Assembly (NCBI RefSeq): GCF_047553045.1
Contig: NZ_CP180208.1
Coordinates: forward strand, 62,001-126,000
DNA: 64,000 nucleotides
Direction: 5' to 3'
From: Sphingomonas_L flavalba_A
GTDB taxonomy: Bacteria; Pseudomonadota; Alphaproteobacteria; Sphingomonadales; Sphingomonadaceae
Position 1 is the first letter of the stretch. Each line of letters starts with the position of its first letter. The notes below the pieces were generated by a model. That model searched no databases. It was not told where the DNA came from and saw only the letters and a list, made by a program, of their open reading frames with translations. Made by a program: the position numbers and the translations under genes. Shown piece after piece: positions 50,140 through 59,210 of the stretch.

Positions 50140-51867
50140 GTGACCCTGCCCGAACCGTTTGTCCTGCTCGATGACGCCGGCCCCAGCGGCAGCGCGCGCC
50201 TGTACCGCGCGCCGGCGGAGATCATCCGCGCCGACCGGCCGGAGGAGCTGGCGCCGGCGCTGGCGCGGTTGCGCGCGACGTCCCGCCACGCCGTCGGCTT
50301 TCTGTCTTACGAGGCGGGGCACGCGCTGGAACCGGCGCTGGCCGGTGTGGCCCGCGCGTCCGGCGCGCCGCTGCTGTGGTTCGGCCTGTTCGACCGGGTC
50401 GAGACGGTCGACGCCGACGCGGTGCTGCCCGACCCGGCCGGCGCCTGGGCCGGGGTGCCGCGCCCGGCGGTCGATGCCGCCGCCTATCAGGCGATGGTCG
50501 CGGCGGCGCAGGCGGCGATCACCGCCGGCGACATCTACCAGGCCAATATCAGCTTTGATGCCGCCGTGCCCGTGCTCGGCGATCCACGGGCGCTGTATGC
50601 CGGGCTTCGCCGCCGCCAACGCGCCGGGTACGGTGCACTGCTGTTCACCGGCACTGACTGGGTGCTGTCACTGTCGCCCGAACTGTTCTTCACGCTGGAG
50701 GATGGCACGCTGACCGCGCGGCCGATGAAGGGCACGGCAGCGCGGACCGACGACGATGCCGCTGCCATCGCCCGCCTGCGCGACGACCCGAAGCAGCGGG
50801 CCGAAAACCTGATGATCGTCGACCTGCTGCGCAATGACCTGGCGCGGGTCGCGAGGCCGGGCAGCGTCGCCGTGCCGCAGCTGTTCGCGGTTGAGACCTA
50901 CCCGACCGTCCACCAGATGACGTCGACGGTCACCGCCCGGCTGGCGGCGGGGCTGGACGCGGTCGACGCGCTGACGGCGCTGTTCCCGTGCGGATCAATC
51001 ACCGGCGCGCCGAAGCTGCGGGCGATGGAACTGATCGCCGCAATCGAGGGCCGGGCGCGGGGAATCTATACCGGCGCGATCGGCAGGCTTGATCCGGACG
51101 GCAATGCGGCGTTCAATGTCGCAATCCGCACGCTCCATTTGCGCGCCGGGGCACAAACGGCGTCGCTGGGGCTGGGCGCCGGGATCGTGTCCGACAGCGT
51201 ACCGGCGGCCGAATGGCGCGAATGTCTGGACAAGGGAGCGTTCGTGGCGACAGCGACGGGATTCGACCTGATCGAGACGATGGCCTTCGATCCGGTCGAC
51301 GGCCTGCTCCGCCTCGACCGCCATCTGGCGCGGATGAAGGCCAGCGCCGAGGCGTTTGGCTTTCCGTTCGACCGGCATCAGGCGCGCAACGAATTGCAGG
51401 CGGCCACCTTTCGCCTGCGCGATCCGGCGCGGGTGCGGTTGCTGCTTGCCGCCAACGGCGCGCTGGCGGTGGAGGCGCGGGCCGCGCCAGTCGCGCCTGT
51501 CGGGCCCGTCGACGTCGCGCTGGCACCGCTGCCCGTTCCCCCGGCTGATATCCGCCTGCGCCACAAGACCAGCGACCGAGGTTTCCTGGCCGCTGCCCGC
51601 ACCGCCGCCGGCACGTTCGAGGTGGCGTTTGTCGATCCCGACGGCTTCCTGACTGAGGGAAGCTATTCGAACCTGTTTGTCGCGCGCGGCGACCGGCTGC
51701 TGACCCCGCCCGCCACGCGCGGCTTGCTCCCCGGGGTGTTGCGGCAGGATCTGCTTGATAGCGGCCGGGCGGTGGAGGCGGATTTGACGCCCGCCGATCT
51801 CACCGACGGCTTTTTGATCGGAAATGCCCTTCGCGGCCTGTTGCCCGCGCGTGTCGTTGCGCTATAG
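50140..51867 (+). CDS. pabB: Aminodeoxychorismate synthase component I fused to aminodeoxychorismate lyase
   Basis: This bifunctional folate enzyme has an N-terminal PabB domain (about residues 1-370) with DIYQANISFDA, RPMKGTAART, ENLMIVDLLRNDLARV, GSITGAPKLRAMELI and GIYTGAIG, fused to a PabC-like PLP lyase (about 380-575) with LDRHLARMKASAEAF, the PLP Lys in HKTSDRGF and TEGSYSNLFV. Together they convert chorismate to 4-aminobenzoate. The start is uncertain: GTG 50140 (VTLPEPFVLLDDAG) fits homologues best, but ATG 50065 would add 25 Arg/Pro-rich residues. It ends 30 bp before the aminotransferase gene. Confidence 0.9.
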   Translation: MTLPEPFVLLDDAGPSGSARLYRAPAEIIRADRPEELAPALARLRATSRHAVGFLSYEAGHALEPALAGVARASGAPLLWFGLFDRVETVDADAVLPDPAGAWAGVPRPAVDAAAYQAMVAAAQAAITAGDIYQANISFDAAVPVLGDPRALYAGLRRRQRAGYGALLFTGTDWVLSLSPELFFTLEDGTLTARPMKGTAARTDDDAAAIARLRDDPKQRAENLMIVDLLRNDLARVARPGSVAVPQLFAVETYPTVHQMTSTVTARLAAGLDAVDALTALFPCGSITGAPKLRAMELIAAIEGRARGIYTGAIGRLDPDGNAAFNVAIRTLHLRAGAQTASLGLGAGIVSDSVPAAEWRECLDKGAFVATATGFDLIETMAFDPVDGLLRLDRHLARMKASAEAFGFPFDRHQARNELQAATFRLRDPARVRLLLAANGALAVEARAAPVAPVGPVDVALAPLPVPPADIRLRHKTSDRGFLAAARTAAGTFEVAFVDPDGFLTEGSYSNLFVARGDRLLTPPATRGLLPGVLRQDLLDSGRAVEADLTPADLTDGFLIGNALRGLLPARVVAL

Positions 51868-51897
51868 CGCCGCCGCGCCGCAACATAAGGAAACGCC

Positions 51898-53100
51898 ATG
51901 CCCCGCCTCTCCGCCGCGATCGATCGCATTCAGCCGTCGGCCACTCTTGCCATGACCGGCCGGGTGTTCGAGCTGAAGCGCCAGGGCGTCGACGTGATCG
52001 GCCTGTCGGCGGGTGAACCGGATTTCGACACGCCGGATTTCGTCAAGGAGGCGGCGATCGAGGCAATCCGTGCCGGCAAGACCAAATATACCCCGGTCGA
52101 CGGCACCGCCGAGCTGAAGCAGGCGGTGATTACCAAGTTCAAGCGCGACAACGGCCTGACCTATGAGGCGAACCAGGTCAGCGTCAACGTTGGCGGCAAG
52201 CACACGCTGTTCAACGCACTGGTGGCGACCGTCGATGCGGGCGACGAGGTCATCATTCCCGCGCCCTACTGGGTCAGCTATCCCGACATCGTCGCCTTCG
52301 CCGGCGGCACGCCGGTGATCATCGCCGCCGGGGCGGACCAACAGTACAAGATCACCCCGGCGCAGCTTGAGGCGGCGATCACCCCGCGCACCCGCTGGGT
52401 GCTGCTCAACTCGCCGTCCAATCCCAGCGGCGCTGCTTATTCGGCGGATGACCTGAAAGGGTTGGGCGAGGTGCTGCGCCGCCATCCGAACGTGCTGATC
52501 CTGACCGACGACATGTACGAGCATATTTTCTATGCCGACTATGCGTTCGCGACGATCGCCCAGGTCTGCCCGGACCTTTACGACCGCACGCTGACGGTCA
52601 ACGGCTGTTCCAAGGCCTATGCGATGACCGGCTGGCGGATCGGATTTGCCGGCGGCCCGGCCTGGCTGATCAAGGCGATGGCCAAGCTGCAGTCGCAGTC
52701 GACGTCCAACCCCTGCTCGATCGCGCAGGCCGCGGCAACGGCGGCGCTGAACGGCCCGCAGGATTTCCTGAAGGAGCGGCAGGAAGCGTTCCGCAAGCGC
52801 CGCGACCTGGTCGTCGGCATGCTGAACGCGGCGCCCGGCCTTGTCTGCCCGACGCCGGAAGGCGCCTTCTACGTCTATCCCGATGCCGCCGGCTGCATCG
52901 GCAAGTCGACGCCGAAGGGCGTGGTGATCGACAGTGACGAGGCACTGATCAGCTATTTCCTCGACGAGGCGCGGGTCGCTGCCGTTCATGGCGGCGCGTT
53001 CGGCCTCAGCCCCGGTTTCCGCGTCAGCTATGCGACGTCGGAAGCGGTGCTGACCGAGGCGTGCACCCGCATTCAGCAGGCTTGCGCCGCGCTGCGCTGA
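51898..53100 (+). CDS. aatA: Aspartate aminotransferase (class I, PLP)
   Basis: The 400-residue enzyme of the Ib subgroup starts AIDRIQPSATLAMTGRVFEL and has GLSAGEPDFDTPDFV, NSPSNPSGAAYSADDLK, the PLP Lys239 in GCSKAYAMTGWRIGF and a C-terminal Arg in FRVSYATS. It exchanges the amino group between aspartate and 2-oxoglutarate and may accept prephenate in some bacteria. It is a different aminotransferase from that at 26532. Confidence 0.93.
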   Translation: MPRLSAAIDRIQPSATLAMTGRVFELKRQGVDVIGLSAGEPDFDTPDFVKEAAIEAIRAGKTKYTPVDGTAELKQAVITKFKRDNGLTYEANQVSVNVGGKHTLFNALVATVDAGDEVIIPAPYWVSYPDIVAFAGGTPVIIAAGADQQYKITPAQLEAAITPRTRWVLLNSPSNPSGAAYSADDLKGLGEVLRRHPNVLILTDDMYEHIFYADYAFATIAQVCPDLYDRTLTVNGCSKAYAMTGWRIGFAGGPAWLIKAMAKLQSQSTSNPCSIAQAAATAALNGPQDFLKERQEAFRKRRDLVVGMLNAAPGLVCPTPEGAFYVYPDAAGCIGKSTPKGVVIDSDEALISYFLDEARVAAVHGGAFGLSPGFRVSYATSEAVLTEACTRIQQACAALR

Positions 53101-53202
53101 CGCGGCCGCTGAACCAATGCCAACCAGCCGGTTAAGCGAACGGTCATCGATTCGCGGCTAGGCGGTGGCGTGACGCTTGGCCGCAAGACGGGAATCCATT
53201 TC

Positions 53203-53349
53203 GTGACCACCTTTTTCCGTTCCGATCTGTTCCGGCATTTCGCCGCCGGCTTCGCGCTTGTCGCCATTGTCGTGCTGGGTTTTGCGCCCGATACGGATGC
53301 CGATTCCGCCGCCGCCGCGCCATCGGCGGTCGAGCAGCCCGCCGGCTGA
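53203..53349 (+). CDS. Small membrane protein (48 aa)
   Basis: A short frame from GTG 53203 encodes MTTFFRSDLFRHFAAGFALV followed by AIVVLGFAPDTDADSAAAAP and ends in EQPAG. It has one hydrophobic segment (about residues 13-29) and an acidic, Ala-rich tail. ACGGGA lies about 9 bp upstream. The frame is too short for most finders but has codon use like its neighbours. An upstream GTG at 53170 would add 11 residues. The function is unknown. Confidence 0.5.
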   Translation: MTTFFRSDLFRHFAAGFALVAIVVLGFAPDTDADSAAAAPSAVEQPAG

Positions 53350-53365
53350 TCCGACCCGGTGGGGT

Positions 53366-54082
53366 TTACGGTTCGCGGATATCCGCGTCGCCGCGATATT
53401 TCAGTTCCAGATATTTGCCGCGGGTGGCGAGCGCGTCGAGGTCGCCGGCGGCGAGCTGCTCGGTCATCCGCGCCAGTTCGCTGTCGACCAGCTTCAGCCC
53501 GTCGAGGAGCTGGGCGTCGGGGCTGGGGCCGTCGCGTCCCTCGCGGCGCAGGCTGGCGGGCACGCGCTGATAGCCCTTGACCAGTTCCGGCAGATCCTCG
53601 CCGATCAGGCGGCGCACTTCGGCGGCGGCCGGTTCGCGCGGGTCGAGGCCCTGAAGTTGCGGCGCGATCGCGTCGAGGCGGACGCCGATGCCGTCGACCA
53701 GCCGGGCGGCGGGGGCGGGTAGCGCCGGGCGCTGGCGTTCCAGCCATTCCTCCGTGCGGCCGGGAAGCAGGGTGAGGTCGGTCTGGACCAGCGCCTCCGC
53801 GCTCGGTTCCGGGCGACGGGAAAAGGCGATGACTGTACCCCAGGTGAGGACGAGGGCGAGGGCGGTGACGAGAACGCCGGTGTCGCCGATCGGCCCGAGG
53901 ACAAGCCCGGCGACGATCGCGGCGAGGAAGATCGCGACGGTGGCGCCGAACAGCCGCCGCGCCACCCGCCAGAACGCCCGGCGGCGGCGCTCGCGGGCGC
54001 GACGCGCCCGTGCCCGCCCTTCCGGCGACACGCGCCGCATGAATTCCTCAGCGTGGCGGATGATGCTGTCGCTGTCGACCAA
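53366..54082 (-). CDS. XpaC-like membrane protein, partner of TelA
   Basis: The 238-residue protein has an Arg-rich N-terminus, two transmembrane segments (about 43-85: ATVAIFLAAIVAGLVLGPIG, VLVTALALVLTWGTVIAF) and a helical cytoplasmic tail. It resembles XpaC-type proteins that are encoded beside TelA-like proteins (for example xpaC-yaaN in Bacillus). TTG 54082 follows AAGGA at good spacing; no ATG fits before residue 15. It begins 9 bp after telA. Function is unknown, perhaps membrane stress or toxic-anion resistance. Confidence 0.65.
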   Translation of the reverse strand: MVDSDSIIRHAEEFMRRVSPEGRARARRARERRRRAFWRVARRLFGATVAIFLAAIVAGLVLGPIGDTGVLVTALALVLTWGTVIAFSRRPEPSAEALVQTDLTLLPGRTEEWLERQRPALPAPAARLVDGIGVRLDAIAPQLQGLDPREPAAAEVRRLIGEDLPELVKGYQRVPASLRREGRDGPSPDAQLLDGLKLVDSELARMTEQLAAGDLDALATRGKYLELKYRGDADIREP

Positions 54083-54091
54083 GGCCGGTCC

Positions 54092-55306
54092 TTACCCCGC
54101 CTGCTCCAGCGCGCCGAACGGATCGGGGCCGGACGGCAGCGCCTTCGCCTGCTCCGCGCCCTCGGCACGGGCGATATAGCCTTTCGACTTCTCGACCTCC
54201 GCCGACAGGGTGTTGACCGTCGTCTTCATCGAATCGAGCGCCTTCAGCTTGAACGTGTCGATCGAATCCATCGTGTCGTAGATGTTCTGGAACGCGCGCT
54301 GCAGCACCTCGATTGGGATCGTCGCCGACGCCGCCTGCTCATGGATGCGGCCGGTCTGCTCCTTCAGCATCTTGCCGGTACCATCGATGATGTTGGCGGT
54401 GGTGGTGTTCAACTGGGTGATCTGTTCCAGCACCAGCTTCTGGTTGGTCAGCGCCTGGGCGACGGTGACGGCGGTGCGCAGCGCCGAGACGGTGGTGGTC
54501 GACGCGCGGTCGACGCCCTTGATCAGCTCGACATTGTTCTTCTTGACCAGATCGAGCGCCAGATAGCCCTGCACGCTGACCGCCATCTGGGTCAGCAGAT
54601 CCTGGGTGCGCTGGCGCACGTAGAACAGAGCGGTCTCGCGGATCGCCTTGGCCTTGGCCGGATCGGTCGCGTCGAGGTCGTTCGCCTTGTCCTCAAGCTG
54701 GGCGTCGAGCGTCTTCGACATGTGGATCATCTGTTCGAGGCGGCCCATCGCCGCCCACAGCTTCTGTCGCTCGACCGCGATCGCGGCATTGTCCATCAGC
54801 AGCTCGTCCTTGCCGCCGGCGAGGCGGGTCAGGATGGTCGCGATGTGGCTCTGCGCCGATTTGTAGCCGTCGAAATAGTCGCGCATCTTCGACCCGAACG
54901 GGATGATGCCGAACAGTTTCTTCGGGGCGAGCAGGTTGCCGCGCCGCGACGGATCGAGATCCTCGATCGTCTGGCGAAGCTGAAGCAGGTCGTTGCCGAC
55001 GCCCGATTCCTGATCCATCGCCCGTACCGGCCGGTCCAGGAAGCGGTTGCTCTCCCCTGCGGCGGCGCGGATTTCCTTCTGGCCGAGCGCGGTGATCGAA
55101 TCGACCCGCTTGCCGAATTCAGGGCTGTTGACGTCCTGCGCGATCAGGTCGTCGACGAAGGCGGAGACTTTCTGGTCGAGCGCGCTTTTCTGCCCGCTGT
55201 CGAGCGGGACGAGACCGGCGGCCTTTTCCGGCGCGACGGCGGGAACCGGATCGGGGGCGGTGAGGACGAGATCGGCCTCCGCCGTATGGGTTGGGGTGCT
55301 TGCCAT
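54092..55306 (-). CDS. Toxic anion resistance protein (TelA family)
   Basis: The 404-residue soluble, mostly helical protein has the TelA pattern (RGNLLAPKKLFGIIPFGSKM, RDYFDGYKSAQSHIATILTR, LALDLVKKNNVELIKGVDRA, STTTVSALRTAVTVAQALT). It is named for tellurite resistance in some bacteria, but its biochemical activity is unknown. ATG 55306 (MASTPTHTAEADLV) is used. It forms a two-gene unit with the XpaC-like gene. Confidence 0.9.
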   Translation of the reverse strand: MASTPTHTAEADLVLTAPDPVPAVAPEKAAGLVPLDSGQKSALDQKVSAFVDDLIAQDVNSPEFGKRVDSITALGQKEIRAAAGESNRFLDRPVRAMDQESGVGNDLLQLRQTIEDLDPSRRGNLLAPKKLFGIIPFGSKMRDYFDGYKSAQSHIATILTRLAGGKDELLMDNAAIAVERQKLWAAMGRLEQMIHMSKTLDAQLEDKANDLDATDPAKAKAIRETALFYVRQRTQDLLTQMAVSVQGYLALDLVKKNNVELIKGVDRASTTTVSALRTAVTVAQALTNQKLVLEQITQLNTTTANIIDGTGKMLKEQTGRIHEQAASATIPIEVLQRAFQNIYDTMDSIDTFKLKALDSMKTTVNTLSAEVEKSKGYIARAEGAEQAKALPSGPDPFGALEQAG

Positions 55307-55439
55307 GGGTGCTCCTGCCCGCGTTTCTTCCAAGATTAGGCGCTTTGGTCGCCCGTTCAAGCGCGTTCGTGGAAGGCGGTGGTGTGTCGGTCGAGGGGGG
55401 AGAGGGCTGGCGCCGCTTCAAACAAAAGCCCCCACGCGG

Positions 55440-55829
55440 CTAGCGCGGGCGGCGATAGGGGGTGAATTCGCCGAGCAGGCAGAACGGGCCGGGCATCGTC
55501 GAACCGGGCTGGAGGGAGTAGAAGCGGTCGCCGCGACAATACTGGCCGCCAAATGTCTCGGTCACCAGGGTTCGCGCCGGGGCGAGGCCGGGGCAGGGCG
55601 CGTCGAGCCGGCTGACCCACAGGGTGCGGCCGTCGCGATAGGCGAGCGTTTGATTGTCGATCACCCGCAACGCTTCGCCGCCGTTCGCGGTGGGTACGCA
55701 GCGTGCGGGTTTTCCGGCGGTGCGGCCGGCGATGTCCTTCGTAAGCTGGCGCTGGGCGCTGGTCGGCGTGTCGGCACCGCACAGCGCAAGGGCCGGCAGC
55801 AGGAGCAACGGCAGGGCGAGGCGAGTCAT
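55440..55829 (-). CDS. Secreted hypothetical protein (129 aa, four conserved-type Cys)
   Basis: The protein has a signal peptide (MTRLALPLLLLPALALCGAD) and four further Cys residues (RCVP, APCPG, QYCRG, PFCLLGEF) that could form two disulfides. The segments RVIDNQTLAYRDGRTLW and PFCLLGEFTPYRRPR resemble a small sphingomonad secreted family of unknown function. Its gene is divergent from typA with 132 bp between them. Confidence 0.7.
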   Translation of the reverse strand: MTRLALPLLLLPALALCGADTPTSAQRQLTKDIAGRTAGKPARCVPTANGGEALRVIDNQTLAYRDGRTLWVSRLDAPCPGLAPARTLVTETFGGQYCRGDRFYSLQPGSTMPGPFCLLGEFTPYRRPR

Positions 55830-55961
55830 CGTCCCCGCTTATAGCACCGATCGGGTTGCGATGCGCTGGTGGAGATGCGACAATAAATGCGCCCCTTTCC
55901 GCGCCGCACCATTTAGGCTATGCGCGACCGCCCGCTTTTTCGCGCACCATCGGAATTCTGA

Positions 55962-57794
55962 ATGAGCCTTCGCAATGTAGCCATCATCGCGCACGTCGAT
56001 CATGGCAAGACCACCCTTGTCGACCAGCTTTTCCGCCAGTCCGGCACGTTCCGAGACAATCAGCGCGTCGAAGAGCGGGTAATGGACTCGAACGATCTGG
56101 AGCGCGAGCGCGGGATCACCATCCTTGCCAAGTGCACGTCGGTCGAGTGGGACGACCAGTCCGGAAACAAGACCCGGATCAACATTGTCGACACCCCCGG
56201 CCACGCCGATTTCGGCGGCGAGGTGGAACGTATCCTGTCGATGGTCGACGGCGTGATCCTGCTGGTCGATTCGGCCGAAGGGGCGATGCCGCAGACCAAG
56301 TTCGTCACCGGCAAGGCGCTGGCGCTGGGCCTGCGCCCGATCGTCGTCGTCAACAAGATCGACCGCTCCGACGCCCGCGCGCAGGAAGTGCTGGACGAGG
56401 TGTTCGACCTGTTCGTGTCGCTGGAGGCGAGCGACGAACAGTTGGATTTCCCGGTGCTGTTCGCGTCTGGCCGCAACGGCTATGCCGGCGACAACCCGGA
56501 TGTGCGTGAAGGTACGCTGGCGCCGCTGTTCGAAACGATCGTCCGCCACGTGCCGGCGCCGAAGGCCGACCCGAACGGGCCGTTCAAGTTTCTCGTCACC
56601 CTCCTCGACCGCGACAATTTTCTCGGCCGCATCCTGACCGGGCTGGTCCATTCGGGCTCCGTCAAGCTGAACATGCCGGTCCACGCGCTCGACGGTGACG
56701 GCAATATCATCGAAACCGGCCGCGCGTCGAAGCTGCTTGCGTTCCGCGGGCTGGAGCGGGTGCCGGTGGAGGAAGCAGGCGCCGGTGACATCATTTCGAT
56801 CGCGGGACTGACCAACACCACCGTCGCCAACACCATTGCCGACGTCAGTGTCAGCGAGCCGCTGCATGCCCAGCCGATCGACCCGCCGACGCTGTCGATG
56901 CGTTTCGCGGTCAACGACAGCCCGATGGCCGGGCGCGAAGGCACCAAGGTGACCAGCCGGATGATCCGCGACCGCCTGCTGCGCGAGGCGGAGAGCAATG
57001 TCGCGATCAAGATCACCGAGGCGGCGGACAAGGACAGTTTCGAGGTCGCCGGCCGCGGCGAGTTGCAGCTTGGCGTGCTGATCGAGACGATGCGCCGCGA
57101 GGGGTTCGAGCTGGGCATCAGCCGGCCGCGTGTGCTGTTCCGCGAGGAAGGCGGCGTGCGGCAGGAGCCGTATGAGACCGTCGTCATCGACGTCGACGAC
57201 GAGCATTCGGGCACCGTTGTCGAGAAGATGGCGATCCGCAAGGCGGAGTTGACCGACATGCGTCCGTCGGGCGGCGGCAAGACGCGGATCACCTTTTCCG
57301 CCCCGTCGCGCGGGCTGATCGGCTACCACGGTGAGTTCCTGTCCGACACCCGCGGCACCGGCATCATGAACCGGCTGTTCGAGAAATACGGGCCGTATAA
57401 GGGCGTGATCGAGGGCCGGAAGAACGGCGTGCTGATCTCCAACGGCGGCGGCGAGGCCAACGCCTATGCGTTGAACGCGCTGGAGGAGCGCGGCATATTG
57501 ATGGTCGCGCCGGGCGACCCGCTCTACGAGGGGATGATCATCGGCGAGAACGCCAAGCCGGATGACCTGGAGGTCAACCCGATGAAGGCGAAGCAGCTGA
57601 CCAATTTCCGCGCCAGCGGCGGCAAGGACGACGCGATCCGGCTGACCCCGCCCCGGCGGCTGACGCTGGAGCAGGCGATCGCCTATATCGACGACGACGA
57701 AATGGTCGAGGTGACGCCGAAGTCGATCCGGCTGCGCAAGCGCCATCTGGACCCCCACGAGCGCAAGCGGGCGTCGCGCGCCAAGGCGGCCTGA
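55962..57794 (+). CDS. typA: Translational GTPase TypA/BipA
   Basis: The 610-residue GTPase binds ribosomes and aids 50S assembly and growth under stress or cold. G1 AHVDHGKTTL, G3 DTPGHADFGGEVERIL and G4 VNKIDR are present; G2 is ERGITI. The C-terminal TypA-specific part includes SNGGGEANAYALNALEERGI and the Lys/Arg-rich end RKRHLDPHERKRASRAKAA. ATG 55962 is the natural start. Size matches the family. Confidence 0.96.
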   Translation: MSLRNVAIIAHVDHGKTTLVDQLFRQSGTFRDNQRVEERVMDSNDLERERGITILAKCTSVEWDDQSGNKTRINIVDTPGHADFGGEVERILSMVDGVILLVDSAEGAMPQTKFVTGKALALGLRPIVVVNKIDRSDARAQEVLDEVFDLFVSLEASDEQLDFPVLFASGRNGYAGDNPDVREGTLAPLFETIVRHVPAPKADPNGPFKFLVTLLDRDNFLGRILTGLVHSGSVKLNMPVHALDGDGNIIETGRASKLLAFRGLERVPVEEAGAGDIISIAGLTNTTVANTIADVSVSEPLHAQPIDPPTLSMRFAVNDSPMAGREGTKVTSRMIRDRLLREAESNVAIKITEAADKDSFEVAGRGELQLGVLIETMRREGFELGISRPRVLFREEGGVRQEPYETVVIDVDDEHSGTVVEKMAIRKAELTDMRPSGGGKTRITFSAPSRGLIGYHGEFLSDTRGTGIMNRLFEKYGPYKGVIEGRKNGVLISNGGGEANAYALNALEERGILMVAPGDPLYEGMIIGENAKPDDLEVNPMKAKQLTNFRASGGKDDAIRLTPPRRLTLEQAIAYIDDDEMVEVTPKSIRLRKRHLDPHERKRASRAKAA

Positions 57795-57960
57795 TCGTCC
57801 CGTTTCGGGACGACGAATCGCCGCGCCATGCCCACGCCGCGTGACAGCATGGTTACCGGCGCAGTCATCAAACTGTCAGCACCCGATGGAAGGAGGGCGC
57901 TGTCCGCTGCCGCATGCCGGCAGAACGGACGGGTCCAGTTCTTCACGGGGAATATCGATC

Positions 57961-58614
57961 ATGCTCAAGTCCAGTTTCGTTCTGGCTGCCGCCGCGCTGG
58001 CTGCCGCCGCTCCCGCATCGGCCGTCGTCGTCACGCCGGTCGGCGTCACCGCGTCCAGCACCCAGGCTCATGGCGGCGTCTACAAGGCCGGGAACCTGAT
58101 CGACGGTAGCGGCCTGACCGGCGGCCTGCACGACGCCAATTTCGCCAATATGTGGATGACCAATCAGGGTGACGGTGCCGCGCAGGCGCTGCTGACCTTC
58201 GATCTGGGCGCCGTCTACACGCTCTCCAGCGCCGACATCTGGCAGTATAATTTCGGCACCAACACGCCGGTCATTTCCACCCTCGATCGCGGGGTGAAGG
58301 ACTTCCGCATCCTGACCTCGCTTGACGGGGTCAGCTTCGCCGAAGTGTTCAGCGGCCGGATGGACCGGGCGCCGGACGGCACGCCGATCGCGGCGCAGCG
58401 TTTCGCGATCGGCGGCGACGCGCGCTACGTCCAGATCGACATCCTCAACAACTATGCCGAGGGGACGATTTATACCACCTATTCGTCCGGCCTGTCCGAA
58501 GTCCGCTTCAATGCGGTGCCGGAACCGGCGAGCTGGGCGATGATGATCGGCGGCTTTGCGCTGGTCGGCGGCGCGGTGCGCCGCACGCGTCGCCCGGCGG
58601 CGCTCGCTGCCTGA
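57961..58614 (+). CDS. PEPxxWA-CTERM secreted protein with discoidin-like domain
   Basis: The 217-residue protein has a signal peptide (MLKSSFVLAAAALAAAAPAS) and a C-terminal sorting signal VPEPASWAMMIGGFALVGGA followed by VRRTRR, the PEPxxWA variant used by sphingomonads. The middle (about 35-180) resembles F5/8 type C (discoidin) domains: LLTFDLGAVYTLSSADIWQY, FRILTSLDGVSFAEVFSG, RYVQIDILNNY. It is probably cleaved and anchored or released by an exosortase. A terminator follows. The sugar or polymer ligand is unknown. Confidence 0.9.
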   Translation: MLKSSFVLAAAALAAAAPASAVVVTPVGVTASSTQAHGGVYKAGNLIDGSGLTGGLHDANFANMWMTNQGDGAAQALLTFDLGAVYTLSSADIWQYNFGTNTPVISTLDRGVKDFRILTSLDGVSFAEVFSGRMDRAPDGTPIAAQRFAIGGDARYVQIDILNNYAEGTIYTTYSSGLSEVRFNAVPEPASWAMMIGGFALVGGAVRRTRRPAALAA

Positions 58615-58631
58615 CCGCGAATGGATGAACG

Positions 58632-58672
58632 GGGCGGGGAGGGGCATCGCGGCCTTTCCCCGCCCTGTTTTC
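58632..58672 (+). terminator. Rho-independent terminator of PEP-CTERM gene
   Basis: GGGCGGGGA (58632-58640) pairs perfectly with TCCCCGCCC (58657-58665) and is followed by TGTTTTCG. It lies 18 bp after the stop codon. The remaining 160 bp up to the next gene contain no recognised feature. Confidence 0.8.
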
Positions 58673-58832
58673 GTATCCGCCAGACGCCCCGCTCCGCCGC
58701 TGCCGGTTGAATTGCAGCTTAACGGCTGGTTCGCCGCCGGTTCAGCCGGCCTGCGCGATAGTGCATAAGACGACAGGACAGCGTGCGAGTCGCGCCGCCG
58801 CTCGTCGGGTACTGCTCAGGTGGAGACAAGCG

Positions 58833-59210
58833 ATGAAATCTTGGATGGGGAAGGTCGCGCTTTCAGCCGTCGCTGTCGGTGCGATGGTAGCGGCAACGAC
58901 ACCGGCCGAAGCGCGGCGTTATGGCGGCGGTTATTACGGCGGCCATGGCGGCTATAGCCACCATTATCGTGGTTATCGCGGTGACCGGGCGGGGCTGGCG
59001 ATCGGCGCCGGCATCCTCGGCCTGGCGGTCGGCTCTGCGCTCGCCTCGCGCGATCGCGGCAGGTATTACGATGGCGGTTACGGGTACAGCTACGCGCCGC
59101 CGCCGACGCGCTACTATGCGCCCGGCCCCTACTACCGCGACTATGGCCGCTGCTGGTGGGACCGTGAGTGGGACGGCTATGGCTGGCGGCGGGTGCGCGT
59201 CTGCGACTGA
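58833..59210 (+). CDS. Gly/Tyr/Arg-rich small secreted protein
   Basis: The 125-residue protein has a signal peptide (MKSWMGKVALSAVAVGAMVA, through about residue 28), a tract of Gly-Gly-Tyr and His residues, one hydrophobic Gly-zipper-like segment (LAIGAGILGLAVGSALAS) and a Tyr/Pro-rich tail ending with two Cys (CWWDREWDGY...VCD). Such proteins are common in alphaproteobacteria (glycine-zipper/RcnB-adjacent types) and may be envelope-associated. Function unknown. ATG 58833 follows GTGGAGA. Confidence 0.75.
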   Translation: MKSWMGKVALSAVAVGAMVAATTPAEARRYGGGYYGGHGGYSHHYRGYRGDRAGLAIGAGILGLAVGSALASRDRGRYYDGGYGYSYAPPPTRYYAPGPYYRDYGRCWWDREWDGYGWRRVRVCD

